A stretch of DNA of 64,000 nt from Terfezia claveryi (Eukaryota > Ascomycota > Pezizomycetes > Pezizales > Pezizaceae), in contig WHUX01000204.1 in the NCBI GenBank assembly GCA_015179025.1, positions 27,855 to 91,854 on the forward strand, given 5' to 3'. Below are positions 1 through 11,253 of the stretch, piece after piece (positions within the stretch are counted from its first letter, which is position 1; every line of letters starts with the position of its first letter). The translations under genes and the position numbers were made by a program. The notes under the pieces were generated by a model. The model saw only the letters and a list, made by a program, of their open reading frames with translations, had not been told where the DNA came from and made no database searches.

Positions 1-4
1 AGAA

Positions 5-529
5 TTGAACGATCCATACGAATTGAACGATCCACGCCGATCGCCAGAAAATGATACATGGAGGAAATCACGCAAGCACTCCCGTGAGGGCGAGGACGAG
101 GACGAGAACGAGAACGAAGCCTGCGATAACGAAGAGAACGACGAAGAGAACTACAAAGAGAACAAATTCCACACAAAAACAGAGCGCGTACCACCAGAAA
201 CTATCGCTGAACGCAAAAAGGAACGCAGATGTTATAAGTGTGGCATATATGGCCACTATCAGAATGAATGTCGTACTGGGTGGCGGTTAAATAGGATACT
301 CGGAAAAAGGCATCTAGTGCGGCCGAATCACCTCACGAATCATCTCACGAATGATCTGCGCCAATCATTGGACTGCGTGTATATAAAGGAGCAACAACAA
401 CTCAGGAAATCAACGACCATCAAAATTTTTACCCTGATAATGCCATCTCTAAAGGAGTCAAACTCCTTAGCATTGATTGATGAAGACGCTGACACAGACA
501 GTGTGCAGATAGGCCAAAAAAGGCAATGA
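5..529 (+). CDS. Gag-like zinc-knuckle protein, partial
   Basis: The frame is open to the left window edge, so this is the C-terminal part of a longer ORF. A highly charged, E/D/N-rich stretch (about residues 25-55) is followed at 230-271 by a CCHC knuckle, CYKCGIYGHYQNEC (C-x2-C-x4-H-x4-C), the nucleic-acid-binding motif of retrotransposon Gag proteins. About 85 residues follow without recognisable motifs. No pol follows downstream, so it is probably a truncated retroelement gag. A cellular CCHC protein cannot be excluded. The knuckle is directly visible; the retroelement assignment is inference. Confidence 0.55.
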   Translation: MNDPYELNDPRRSPENDTWRKSRKHSREGEDEDENENEACDNEENDEENYKENKFHTKTERVPPETIAERKKERRCYKCGIYGHYQNECRTGWRLNRILGKRHLVRPNHLTNHLTNDLRQSLDCVYIKEQQQLRKSTTIKIFTLIMPSLKESNSLALIDEDADTDSVQIGQKRQ

Positions 530-539
530 CTACTCTAGT

Positions 540-1475
540 AGGCTTAACGCACTCTTGCTGTGTGGTGAGGACACGCGGGAAAGTCTCCCACCGCAGCACG
601 AAATGGGTTTTTAGAATTTTTGACTTCTTGTTTCGGTAGCATTGGATGGTTGCCTTTTTGAGAAATCACACAGGTAGTCCTTTTTAAGCCAGACTAGTCC
701 TTTTTTGGCCCGTACCTTTTCCGGTACCTATCTCCCAATCTTACCCTTTTTGTAATTAAGCTAGTCCTATCTTGGTAGTATCAGTACCATACTATTTTTG
801 GTCTGGTTATCAATTTTAGATCGAGACTCCACCAGTTCTACCACGCCAACAGGCAGCTGAGGTGAGCCCTTGACACGCAGTGCTGCAGACAAAAATTTCG
901 GAGTAGCCCCATGTTTGAAGTCTGATTTGGATCCCAAATGCCAGCCGTGCTAGTACTGTATCAGAGGACTCTCGATACAAGCATATCGTTCGGACCGGGA
1001 GAAGTATGCCTGTAACCAATATATGCTTATAGCAAGAGAAAATAGGTAACTATAAAATGAAGTTAACTAGCGCTAGGAAATGTTGTGGAATAAGCTTATG
1101 AATCCAAGCAGAGCGTATAAACAAGAAATATCCAAACGAGAGTAGTAGGTGTGGAGGCGGGAATGTTCAAGGAGAGGAGGCACCAGAAAGTCAGTGATCC
1201 TGCGCTGAACATGCAGACACCTGCATTGAATTTCTAGAGTCTCAATACTTTTCTCCTCACGCTGTAGAACATCTTGTAGGTCGCTGATATTGGCTGTAGG
1301 TTCAGCTTGAAGAGAAAAGGGGAGTAATCCTTCAATATGCACGGGCGCTACCCTAAGGTGTAACCAGTCAAGCCCCGACTTGCCTGATGCTGTTGGACAA
1401 ACGAAGATTTGGAAGAAGAGGCTTGTTTTCAAAGTCAGTATGTATACATCATCAGAACACTGGGCCTGATACAAA
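540..1475. other. Non-coding repeat-derived stretch
   Basis: No convincing gene is seen. Around 565-605 there is a decayed copy of the hairpin motif (GGGAAAGTCTCCCACCGCAGCAC) found more completely near 1895-1940 and 21318-21380. A 155-codon minus-strand ORF at 1073-1540 has no recognisable domain and overlaps a repeated segment, so it is not annotated as a gene. Confidence 0.4.
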
Positions 1476-1905
1476 ACCAAGTAAGCTAATTTGACAGTGA
1501 ACAGGTGACATAAAATCGAGAGTGCATCATCATTTGACATCTACGAACATAGACTGAAGAAAACGAGGCATCCCGTCCGCTCTGCCATAGCTAAGCTTCA
1601 GATAGCCAGGCTAGTGCTGCAGTGGGTGACTATGCGGGAATCCCTGGTGTTGTAGATTTTTTTAATTTTCTCACAGTACTTAGCTACAGTATATATATCA
1701 TCGGGATGCTGATTACTCGGTTTGTTATGCGGTTTTCGACGATATCAAAACCAAGTAAGCTAATTTGAGAGTGCATAGGTGACATAAAATCGAGAGTGCA
1801 TCATCATTTGACATCTACGACCATAGACTGAAGAAAAAGAGGCATCCCATTCGCTCTGCCATATCGAAACTTTAGATCGCCGGGCTAGTACTGCAGTGGG
1901 TGACC
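1476..1905. repeat. Imperfect direct repeat of about 160 bp, two copies
   Basis: 1476-1637 and 1746-1905 share a long match beginning AAACCAAGTAAGCTAATTTG and running through GTGACATAAAATCGAGAGTG to CTGCAGTGGGTGAC. Differences are scattered substitutions. The second copy runs straight into dispersed repeat copy A. Confidence 0.75.
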
Positions 1906-2787
1906 ACGCGATAAAGTCTCCCATCGCAGCACTAAACAGGCAATCTGCAATTATTTTCCCAAGCATTGTTTGATTACCTTTTTGGGAAGTCACCCTAGTA
2001 AGTCCCGATTTGGCCCCTACCATTTCTGGTCTCGCAGCCTACCATTTTAGTAATCGTGCTATTCCTCTTTTAGCACACCACGCTAGTATTCTGCAACACC
2101 ATACCAGTACTCTACTGCCTTTTGTTTTTTTATATACTCAGTATGCGGTCCCGACGTAGTACTCTGCAGCTGTCATATTCTCGGCCCCTATACCAACTTT
2201 GAACGGCTTGGTTTATCTCGACATGTCCCAGAATATGACAGATCATTTGTTTTTCAGCCAGGCCCTCAGGATCAAAAACTATATATTGTACGGTCATTCC
2301 CTCCTCCTTGAACCACCAGTCTCTACAGCCCCTCCAGTCATCACTGACAGGCCTCAGGAAATTCAAATTGCAGTCACACTGTCATTTGCGTCCTAGGCTC
2401 CGTATCCTCTGCACTTCCTCTGCATCACTCAAATATATTGCAGTTGCACTGTCATTTGCCTCCTCCCATGGTCTGCCACTCTTTTTCCGGCATCCCCGAT
2501 AGACCTCCAAAGTATTGTCTACACTTCCAACATTAATCTTTCAACATTAATTGTTCAACATCAATCCGAAACACAATCCTTAAGCATCATGGCCATGGCT
2601 CCTTCAATGCCCCACTCAAGCTCACCCTGGCAGGAGTGCAGCTGATTACCGGTCGTTCCAGGCCCTATTAACAACAGCAGTCACTTCCATCCCGAAGAAG
2701 CCTTATCTAAAAGCCACATCGCATAAGCTGGACCAAACTGAACGAAAGTTCAGAGACTTCTGCATAAATACCTTGGGCATGCTCGAT
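1891..2787 (+). repeat. Dispersed repeat, copy A
   Basis: About 900 bp that is nearly identical in order and sequence to 21335-22242, from the ATAAAGTCTCCCATCGCAGC hairpin to the ATAAATACCTTGGGC segment. Both copies include a CT-rich leader, the phrase CTCAGTATGCGGTCCCGACG, and the start of an ORF (ATGGCCATGG). The pattern suggests a mobile element with its own promoter and 5' UTR. Copy A continues beyond the point where copy B is broken by a LINE fragment. Confidence 0.85.
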
Positions 2788-3090
2788 GTAAGATATAGTA
2801 CCGATGCAGTAATTCCATACCTTCAGTCGTTATATGACAATAACAAGTGTTATTCAACGATCAACACGGAATGGATGAAACTGCAAATGATCTCTAACAC
2901 CAGATACCACGGTAATTGTGGAACCTGCAACACTGCCGAAGTCCGCAAGTTCCTTGGCCTTATTCAGTCGAAACCAATTGCGAACAGTGAATACAAGACA
3001 AAGTCTGTGGCCAACGGGGATGACCTCAAATCCATGATCCGATTTCTCTGCATCAGGAACGATTTTAGTGGCGTCCGGATGCCACTATGG
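2588..3090 (+). pseudogene. 'IPKKPY'-domain protein, broken copy A
   Basis: The start matches the ATGGCCATGG start of copy B (22043) and its product resembles the minus-strand ORF at 14989. A small deletion near 2610 and a frame change break the N-terminal part. From 2773 the frame is open and gives about 105 residues containing DAVIPYLQSLYDNN, a Cys pair (CGTC) and DLKSMIRFLCIRNDF. The block 'RYxTxxVIxYLQSLxD' is shared with the 14.9-kb copy. The overall pattern (helical, YL..L, then TIN) loosely recalls the core-binding domain of tyrosine recombinases, but no catalytic domain is visible, so the function is unassigned. Confidence 0.5.
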
Positions 3091-3276
3091 TGTCTCCCGG
3101 AGACACTCCTTTTTTCCTGTCTCCCAGGTCCTCCCACTGGCGTCCCAATCTTCCACCTGTCTCTCATGTCCTCCCAGTGGCGTCCCCATTTCCCACCTGT
3201 CTCCCATTGCGCCCTGAACATAGCTTTCTGGCCACTTGCCTCCCAAGTCGCCCTGTACTTACCTGTCTGACTTCCT

Positions 3277-4528
3277 GTCTCCGCGAGACACCCCTCCACT
3301 CTAGTCTCCCGGAGACCGCTCTCCAACTCAAGCCTCCCGGAGGCCGCTCTCCCAGTGTAGTCTCTCGTGTCTTCCCACCGGGTGCCAATTTCATGGCTGC
3401 CTCCGGTCGCTTTCTCTGCCTCTCGATGCTACGGTGGGGTTGCATATTCAGCTTCCGGCCTCCTAGGTCCACTCAAATGAAGCATACTAATGGTTTAGGG
3501 TCTACCAGCAAACACGCTTGCCAAGTGTCCATTGAATTTCTAATTGTTTATGTACACAAGAGATTAAGCTATTAGGCCAGTAATATCATGAACCGAACCT
3601 GCGTCCACCTCCCACGTCCCTGGCCAACCATTGCCCATACAACCTGCCCCTTGCGTAGACCCACAAGCCGTATTGTCCAGGCAGTCCGGCAATGCATGCG
3701 AGCGAGCGAGCAAGTTCAGTCAATTAAGGTGAGAGCATTGCCAGGGCTGCGATATATCTGCAAGCACAGTATTGTCCAGGCAGTCCGGCAATGCATGCGA
3801 GCGAGCGAGCAAGTTCAGTCAATTAAGGTGAGAGCTTTGCCAGGGCAGCGATATATCTGCAAGCATAGCTAACCAATTCTACAGTATTGTCTAGGCAGTC
3901 CGGCAATGCATGCGAGCGAGCGAGCTCAATTAAGGTGAGAGCTTTGCCAGGGCAGCGATATATCTGCAAGCACAGCTAACCTATGTTACAGCTTTATCCA
4001 CACGGTCCAGCAAGGGGCCATTGCGCAGACATCAACTCTGCCATGGCTCCGATGCCGACACTTCAATGCGCACGACGCCTAGTATCTCTTCCATGAAGTT
4101 CGATGCTCAGTATTGGCGCCAGGAACCATGGCTTGTGGGTCTACGCAAGGGGCAGGTTGTATGGGCAATGGTTGGCCAGGGACGTTGGAGGTGGACGCAG
4201 GTTCGGTTCATGATATTACTGGCCTAATAGCTTAATCTCTTGTGTACATAAACAATTAGAAATTCAATGGACACTTGGCAAGCGTGTTTGCTGGTAGACC
4301 CTAAACCATTAGTATGCTTCATTTGAGTGGACCTAGGAGGCCGGAAGCTGAATATGCAACCCCACCGTAGCATCGAGAGGCAGAGAAAGCGACCGGAGGC
4401 AGCCATGAAATTGGCACCCGGTGGGAAGACACGAGAGACTACACTGGGAGAGCGGCCTCCGGGAGGCTTGAGTTGGAGAGCGGTCTCCGGGAGACTAGAG
4501 TGGAGGGGTGTCTCCGGGAGACAGACAA
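3277..4528. mobile_element. Foldback-type element with long inverted arms
   Basis: 3277-3675 reappears as the reverse complement at 4128-4528 with few mismatches, giving arms of about 400 bp around a core of about 450 bp. The arms contain the palindrome CTCCCGGAG several times near their outer ends (for example 3303, 3334, 4450, 4480, 4509). The core starts with three tandem units. No transposase is encoded; the ORFs in the arms are mirror images of each other and are not genes. Similar palindromes continue outside both arms (3091; 4568, 4595), so the true termini may lie further out. Confidence 0.85.
3671..3990 (+). repeat. Tandem repeat, three units of about 99-115 bp
   Basis: Units start at 3671, 3770 and 3885 with TATTGTCCAGGCAGTCCGGC. 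Each contains ATGCATGCGAGCGAGCGAG and ends near GATATATCTGCAAGCA. The second unit carries about 15 extra bases at its end. They lie at the centre of the foldback element. Confidence 0.9.
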
Positions 4529-6427
4529 TAAAAGGGATGCATCCGGGAGACTAGAGTGGGAGAGTGGTCTCCCGGAGCCATAGAATGGGAGGCCGTTCTC
4601 CGGGAGTCACGCCACCAGAGGAGTGGACTCAGGAGACACGACATCGGGATGTCGTCGTCCCCAAGCGCCACTGATGCCACCAGAGCCATTCTATTTTCTT
4701 TCCTGATGTACTACTTCAGTATACCTAAATGGCTAATTATGTACATCCATAATATGTCTTACAGAGTATGCCAATCCTGCTGTATTAGTGATGCATACAT
4801 CAAGTCACTTTGGATAGGTGAAGTAGTCTTGGTATACTCCAGCAGACACTATATACCACAATATAGGGACAATTATGATTAAGACGTTCTGTACCCAAAG
4901 AAGCTACTTAGGGCAGGAGGCAAGCAATATTTTAGATGAATATACATGCTTGGTAAAGACCTCCCAGTACTCGTGGGCTCACTTGCCTGATATTCAGCCC
5001 GTAGTGGGGGTTAGAGAGGTGGGGGGGTAGTTTTCGGGGAGGTTGTCAGGGGGTTTATTGAGGCATTAAGTTGATTTTTGCAGAACGTAAGCGTAATAAT
5101 ATTGTAGAATGTAGTTATTTCCATAGATCTTAATTATTGATCTCAATTTAACTGGAATGGTCTCTGGCTATCCAGCTTATATCTACAGTATCACGAGATG
5201 CAAGTAGACTATGTGCGGGGTATTTTACCCCTAGTCAACCTATATATAGTTGGCCATCCTTAAGTAAGCAATGGTAATAATCAACCCTGCTTTAAAATCT
5301 GTTGTTCTGAATATCCATCTCTCTATGCACTCATAATTTGTTGACATTTATTATCAAAGTGCCAGATTGTTTGCCTTGACTGTTGACATCCCCAATAGTA
5401 TTTTATTATAGGTATACTCTGTAGACTCTTCCATTAAAGAAGCCTTGAATTTTATAAATGCATCTTCTTCTATAACTAACTCTTGACCTAGAGACACCTA
5501 CTCCTCTAGCTCAGGAACCTGTATATGGTGGGAGACCATGCAGGAATCCCAGGTGTCATAGCTTCTCTCTTTTTGCCCTTTCATAGAATGTTTATTTGAT
5601 ATATAAATTGAACTGGGGTTCTATTCAACAACTAGCGAGTAACCCAGATAGGGAGTGAGAGTTCAGGGTAACTATAGCTCCTGTGTCTTGGGATTTTTTT
5701 TTTCCTGGATATTAGATCTGTCTATTCGAAAATCAAGGGTAGATTGTTTTGGTGGGGCTGCCCCAATTATATCAATGTGAACGCATTCCCCGGCGGACAG
5801 TATTCATGTGTAGAACATCCCTCCTACGAATCGTGTGGCTTTCGGGGCAGAATGCCCTATGCGCGAGTGGGATGTCCCATTCACGAATCAGAAAAATTCC
5901 CCGCAGGACAGAACACAACTACATAATCCGGATCAAGCGCTTTAACCGGAGTGGAGGTAGCAGAGCGATCTAGCAAACGCCAGCGCAAGTGCTGTATCAA
6001 AAGGCAAGTCTGGCGGACACCGGACTATCAAAAGGCTGCTACTGGGAACCCTAAAAAGATGGGCGTTAAAGGGATCCGCTTCAACAGATGCAAGATGTTA
6101 TCATTCTTAGGCAACGAGCTTGTTAAATTTTGTATATAAGTAGATAAGTAGCTTCAATGCAAGTATTGCATTGCTTGTTGCATAGCGCGCATTAGCCACT
6201 AGCCAGTGCCGGTGGGTTTGGCCTGCCCTAAAACATCTCGTGGCAGTGCGAGGTCTGCTTACGGCTTCCGGAACTCAGAAAAACTCTAGGCTGGTTAGCA
6301 GCTGAGCAGCCCGATAGATCTATGAGCCGGGGTCTACGTATATGGAAATCCCAATGAGGCAGGTGTTGGGCGGATTTTTCTACTCTTAATGTTTCGTGTG
6401 TATTTCCCACAAAACTAGTGATCTCCG
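4529..6427. other. Intergenic, no gene recognised
   Basis: 4529-4690 continues the CTCCCGGAG-type palindromes. 4700-6200 is AT-rich without a supported gene. 5744-5926 is a short ORF over an imperfect repeat (ATTCCCCGGCGGACAG and ATTCCCCGCAGGACAG at 5786 and 5897) and is not called. A hairpin-motif echo (GGTGGGAGACCATGCAGGAATCCC) lies near 5527. Confidence 0.4.
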
Positions 6428-6479
6428 GATTAGGTAGGTATTGAGCGAATTTTATACTGTAGTACCAAAGAACTATGGA

Positions 6480-6545
6480 ACTCCATGATGAGCCACCCGA
6501 AAACCCGGGTGGATTCAGAGCGCACCCCATCCTATAATTCGGGTT
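6480..6545 (-). mobile_element. LINE 3' tip fragment
   Basis: The reverse complement contains CTGAATCCACCCGGG followed by GGGTGGCTC and ATGG. This hairpin-forming 3' end is also present at 19420-19470 and 21155-21195, where it is attached to LINE 3' ends. The rest of the element is missing. Confidence 0.7.
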
Positions 6546-6597
6546 TCTTGGCAACCTTTCAAACTCCTGGTGGTCAAGCGAGAGATGATTTTGTGCA

Positions 6598-6792
6598 TCA
6601 AAGAAAAACAGGCCAGTAGCAGTAGTAGATTTGGTACCTCGAAGAGGAAACAGGTCCTTGCAAATGACTATATATCAGCTTGACCTGTCCTTGCTCAATC
6701 TTCATCACAGTCAACATGGACAAGACTGCCAAGAATTGGTAGCCCTATTCCACCAGAAATACCCTAGGAAGCCGAAGCCCGTGGAAGCCTGA
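6598..6792 (+). pseudogene. Gypsy-type polyprotein C-terminus
   Basis: An open frame of about 65 codons ends at TGA 6790-6792. It reads through RPVAVVDLVPRRGN and QELVALFHQKYPRKPKP, the kind of tail that follows the integrase of fungal Gypsy elements. It is followed by about 120 bp, a polypurine tract (6910-6922) and an LTR, so it is the 3' end of an LTR retrotransposon whose remainder is lost. Assignment rests on arrangement plus tail style; no catalytic domain is left. Confidence 0.65.
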
Positions 6793-6909
6793 GGTTGTGC
6801 TGTGGTATTGTGTTGTGTTGTGTTCTACTATGCCGTGTCATTTCATTATGTCATGTCGTTTCATTGCTGTTTTGTTGCGTCACCATTCTTATCGCTGGAG
6901 CTCTATCCT

Positions 6910-6922
6910 AAAGGGGGGATAG
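6910..6922 (+). other. Polypurine tract of the Gypsy element
   Basis: AAAGGGGGGATAG lies immediately before the LTR start TGTCACAACC. This is the position and composition expected for plus-strand priming during reverse transcription. Confidence 0.7.
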
Positions 6923-7266
6923 TGTCACAACCATACGTTCGTCCTTGCTTTTGACACTCGAGCAACCCTGTTCGAGTGCCGTTGTTGTTGTTGTTATCTC
7001 GTTGCCCTCGTTGCCAGACACTAGGGTGTCGGCCTTGGCCTTCGGGGGCCACCTTGTATATATATCTTCGACTGCCCGCACTCTTGTTGGATCTCTATCC
7101 AACGTCTTGTACATCTAATACAAGACCTTGTTCTCCTCTCCAAGGGCCACTCCCCAGTGACCCCTGCCAATCGAGACCTCTTGCCATATATACCTTGCCC
7201 CCTCGTTCCTGTCCGTAGCCCTACCCATACCCCTTGGCCGCCGTGCTCCCCTGACGCCTCGTCACA
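6923..7266 (+). repeat. Gypsy LTR (3' LTR of a truncated element)
   Basis: It begins TGTCACAACC and ends CGTCACA (5'-TG..CA-3'). It shares its layout with the LTRs at 61929 and 62741: the GACACTCGA block, CCTTGGCC, a TATATAT promoter-like stretch, a GTTGGATC..ATCCAACGTCTTGTA hairpin, then ACCCCTTGG near the end. At 344 bp it is shorter than the other two (510 and 586 bp). Confidence 0.85.
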
Positions 7267-8178
7267 ATGGCGACAGTTTGAGATGGGGAAGTGACCAGGA
7301 TGAGAGGAGCGTTGGAGGTGGCGAGAGAAGAGGAGCAAGTACTGATCATGTTCGACTTGCAGGCTACGATCATGGCGGTCACAGCAGCAGGAGAAACCGG
7401 AGAAGCGAGGACAACGGACCTTAAGTGGGTGGTAGAAGAGATCGGATGAAGGCAGGACCTGTTAGGAGAAGATACGGTCCAGCTCGGATGGGTAAAGGCA
7501 CATGTCGGAATTTACGGCAATGAGCAAGCAGATTGACTGGCTAAGCAGGAGGCAGCAGAGGAAGTGAAGGGGGTGATTACAGAGGGGGGGGTGCGCCAGC
7601 CGTAGAATAAGAAAAGGTAGGCATACCGAAAGCTCAAGAGCACGGGGATGGGTAGGGTGTTAAAATGGAACCGGAAGGCGCAGGTCAATTACACACACTG
7701 CAGGACCGAGAAGGGCAAACTGCAGGTGTGGAGGCAGGTGTTGGACCCGATGGCTGACCCAGAGTGCAGGTATTGTGGGGAAGAACCAGAGACCGGAAAA
7801 CAAGTCGCTTTGTGCTGTGCAGAAGGGGAATGGCTGGGCAGGCGGTGGAGCACATGGGAGCAAGCGGATGAAAGAGAGCGGTGGCTGCGGAAGGTAAAAG
7901 ACCGAGATAAGGATGAAGAAGTCACCGTGGACCTGGTAGAGACTTTCTTCACAACCTAGATCTGCGGTGAGGTAAAAGATATCGGAGTTTGGTATGGCGG
8001 TGGAAGTGGATACTTTGGACAGCTTTCTTTTGTTATTTCCTAGGCTTGGGAGGACGGATATTTCTGGCTTCAAGTACCAAAAGCATAGGTTGACCTTTAA
8101 AGGAGAGACTTCGGAACCCCGTCATGACCTTAGGTCGATCGCGGGTATAGACTTAAAAAAAAATTAAAAAAATAAAGT
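7267..8178 (+). pseudogene. Decayed LINE: RNase H and C-terminal zinc-binding region
   Basis: Translated pieces include DLQATIMAVTAAGETGE, then WVKAHVGIYGNEQAD-stop-LAK (the RNase H C-terminal signature), then a tail with CRYCG (7648-7959) like the Cys/His motif at the end of non-LTR retrotransposon ORF2. In-frame stops replace expected Trp/Gln codons (near 7537 and 7605), consistent with G:C to A:T changes. An A-rich tract at 8155-8178 is probably the 3' poly(A). The 5' end abuts the LTR at 7266. It differs from the LINE family at 9.3 and 20 kb. Confidence 0.75.
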
Positions 8179-8746
8179 CTGTAGAGTTTACTAGTTATTT
8201 TCACTATGCAACGCTGCTTTTGCCATACAAATTCGTATGAGGAAAAAAGTTCATCGAAGCCCAGCTATATATTTCTATTTACATCAACGTGCTGACACCA
8301 CAAATAGAGTCTATTGAATGGCCTTGAATGGCCTTGTTAAATTAACTCCTCCTAGCTGAAAAGCTCTCACAAAAAACACCAAAAGTTCAAAGTTCTGTTG
8401 TGCGCAGGAGACAGCAGAAGAAGAAGAAGGGTGAAAGTGGCGCGTGGCAGAATACTTAAATATCTGCTGTGCTGAGCCTTGGAACACCCTCAATTTAGCA
8501 CACCCTAGTACTCTAAGGTCCCCACTAACACACAACCCTGTCGCCAAGGGAGACTAGTAAGTGCATATAGAAGGGACCACAACTAATGTTTCGTCCCTTT
8601 CCTCCATCTCCGTTACAACTACGAGCGAGGACGAAAGGTTTCCGACACCAGCGACTATTCACATTTAACGGTAGGTTTGTGTGTTGGCCTGAATGCAAGT
8701 GAGGTACTTATTGATCCGTCGGTAGAATACCACAATCAACTTTCCG
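8179..8746. other. Intergenic, no gene recognised
   Basis: Only short ORFs without motifs are present. A duplicated GAATGGCCTT pair lies at 8317-8335. Nothing else is supported. Confidence 0.4.
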
Positions 8747-8975
8747 TATTGGCGTCGAACCTAAAGAATCACACTCTTTGTGGATATTCCGATGCATCGT
8801 TTGCTCACAACGTCGATAAACATTCGACATGTGGGTATATTTTCTTCTGGTTGGGCGGCCCTATCTCTTGGAGGTCCAAAAAGCAATCGATGGTCGTCTA
8901 TCTTCTACCGAAGCCGAATACGTTGCCGCAACCGAAGCACAGTGGGTCTTCTCTTTCCTGCAAGGCATCAACTAA
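8747..8975 (+). pseudogene. Copia-type RNase H remnant
   Basis: The reading contains CGYSDASFA, then STCGYIFFWLGGPISWRSKKQ and, after a one-base frame change near 8900, LSSTEAEYVAATEAQWV. This is the conserved RNase H block of Ty1/Copia polyproteins, in the correct order. No other Copia domain remains. It lies directly before the N-terminal half of the split gene at 9034 and in the same local frame, so the long ORF at 8677-9375 is a chance fusion of two unrelated pieces. Confidence 0.85.
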
Positions 8976-9033
8976 AAACACCGAGCCAAAGAAGCCAAAC
9001 ACCAATACCAAGTATAAGTTCCCATATTCTAAG

Positions 9034-9305
9034 ATGACTGTGCAAGACACAGAGGAGAGATTAGGTTTCATGATGCAAACATTTGAATCTGAAGCGGTTG
9101 CCGTTAAGGACATGTTGGGGAAATTTAAAGATGACACGTTGGAGACCGGTTCCGGTAATTTGAAGACAAAGGAAAAGGTTTATGACCGGATCATGGAATA
9201 TCTTGAAGCCGAAGGTTATCCTACGGAGGCAGAGGAGGACTTCAAAGAAGCGAACATCAACGATTTGGTTTACGGAATTATCAGTCCTATTATCGCCGAT
9301 TTCAG
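9034..9305 (+). pseudogene. N-terminal half of a split host-type gene
   Basis: An ATG at 9034 opens about 90 codons (MTVQDTEERL...) rich in helix-forming and acidic residues, ending ...ISPIIADF at a LINE junction. The sequence CGCCGATTTCAG (9294-9305) recurs, reverse complemented, at 21084-21095. There it is followed in frame by RRKTGRNIRLRREKE, so the two pieces join exactly across one codon. The C-terminal half (19043-21095) carries a VEAKR motif like the E-x-K of PD-(D/E)XK nucleases. The full protein would be about 235 residues. Function is unknown; similar proteins occur in fungi, but I cannot name the family with certainty. Confidence 0.7.
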
Positions 9306-11249
9306 GCCACAGTACACGACTGACATCCGCCATTACCATGCCCCAAATAATGGTACACATATTCAGCTATGTTGATGACATTAACCCTTTAATCATCTCC
9401 AATCGTACGAACCAGGGACACAACAAGGTGGTCGAGATAGTCAACAGCGCTCTGGACAGCGCGGCAGGGGGGGACGAACTCACATGGGACCCAGAGAAAG
9501 AGAGCCGCGTCGACTTCCACAAGAAGGCCATCTCCTCATGCACCACACTCGGCATCCACGTCAGAAGTAACCTATCCTGGGATGAACACATCAAACGCCG
9601 CACCAGGAAGGCGGCCCAGTTACTTCACGTCCTCACACGCCTAGGCAACTCGAATGGCGGTATGAGCCCCCTCGTACTGAGATCGTTATACACCGGCGCA
9701 GTCAGACCAATCTTCACTGGGGAGCGGAACTCTTTAACAGACCGGGAATATCGAACAAATGCGAACCGATGAGGAGATTGGAATACAAGGCGCTGAGGAA
9801 GATAACCGGTGGTTACCACGGCAGCAGCCATCAGAAATTGGGCTGGATAGCCAATATAGAGCCCCTCCAGGATAAATTAAACGATATATCAAGCTCATGG
9901 GCAGCGAGAGCTCTCCGCACCGGGGATACCGAGATTCGAGACTTCCTAATGTCAGAACCAGCCCCCGGCCACGCAACCTGGCATGACGGCTCCTACCCGG
10001 ACCCCCCCCATGACTCCGCAATAACAGAAGCATTCTATAAGACAGCAGGAAATGACCCAAGCGAATTGTCATATGGTAACAGGGACGACACGAGAGTCTT
10101 TGCCATTAACCATGAGATCATAATGGACCCCAAGTCAGAGGAATCTAAGGCTCGCGGGTACTGGTTCGGGGCATTAGGCCGCATTTTAGACGAGGGATGG
10201 CGTGTCTGCTACACTGATGGGACAGGACGATCAGAGGGGGTAGCGTCAGCCACACATTCAACCGACCGCAGAGGGAACCCAACAAACACCTACGGCACAT
10301 ATTTAGGGGACCTAGCCACAGTAGCGGACGGCGAACTAGGAGCGATGAACCTCGCCCTCACTACGGAAAATTCGGAGATGATCGCTATATTATCAGATTC
10401 ACAAGCAGCCATCCAAGCGGTCATCAACATGAGCAGAGGCGCCCCACCCAGATCAGGTATAGAGGCACAGATTAAGGCGGTAACGGTCGAAACAAGTGAT
10501 ACCAAAGACGTCAGAATTTCCTGGGTGAGAGGACATATCGGCATCGAAGGTAATGAGAAAGCCGACCACCATGCCGCGTTCGAGTCAATTTTAGGCCATC
10601 TCAGAGGCACGCCCCGCACAGTCACTGAGGGCGGCCTGCGCGCGTTCTCTAAAGCCATTCGGAAGGAAGCAAGGGTAAGAGAGGGGTACGGTAGGCGAGG
10701 GGTGTCAGACTGGAACAGACAAGCCTTCTCTGCGTTCACCTGGATGCGTACCGATCGGGGGCCCCAGAAGAGCTGGCTACATCACATCGGCAAAGCGGAG
10801 ACTCCCGAGTGCGCCTGCGGCCACCCAAGGGAAGACGGTCAGCACATCACCTTCGAATGCCCCCGCCTGGCTCGAGAACGAACACTCCTACTAGACGACA
10901 GGAACAACTGGGAGGCATTAGACAAGCCGGTATGGAGGAAGGAGGGTGATGAGACATACGAGGCCACGGAGGCCTTTTTCGATGAGGTATACAGCCTACT
11001 CAGGTAGAGTATGGACGGCTTGAGCGAGCGAGTGGAGAGAGAGAGGAGACGATGTGATGCGGTAGGGGGGGGGGGGGGGTAGCGGCGGAGCGTGTCAAAG
11101 TTGGGAAGCTTCTTTTCGGGGGGTATGATAACCGGAGGCCCCAGTCAGGGCCCTCGAGCCCATCTGGCACTGCTAGTTAATGACAGCACGGGGGCCTCCC
11201 TCACGAGTCTCTTTTGTATAAATTTGTATTTAGCACCTTGCGATGGACC
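9306..11249 (+). mobile_element. 5'-truncated LINE (Tad/I-like), 3' tip missing
   Basis: It begins in the reverse transcriptase just before the catalytic FSYVDDI (9365-9385). A one-base frame change near 9718 separates the RT part from the 9769-11007 ORF. That ORF has an RNase H domain (CYTDGTG at about 10207, then ELGAMNLAL, ILSDSQAA and WVRGHIGIEGNEKAD) and a C-terminal zinc motif (CACGHPREDGQH). A 3' UTR follows (to about 11249) and stops abruptly at GCGATGGACCT. In the sister copy this phrase continues into the 3' tip. The missing tip with its A-rich tail is at 21096-21213 on the other strand. Not autonomous. Confidence 0.9.
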
Positions 11250-11253
11250 TATC

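Noticed and set aside
1073..1540. 155-codon reverse ORF as a gene
   Set aside because: It overlaps a duplicated non-coding segment and has no domain or splice support.
3087..4554. ORFs in the foldback arms as genes
   Set aside because: The same peptide appears mirrored in the other arm, with no known motif and a palindrome-driven composition.
8677..9375. A single 232-codon gene
   Set aside because: It is a chance fusion of a Copia RNase H remnant, the N-terminal half of the split gene and the first bases of a LINE.
11092..11253. Upstream extension of deaminase exon 1
   Set aside because: The sequence is LINE 3' UTR, as shown by alignment with the copy at 19440-19600.
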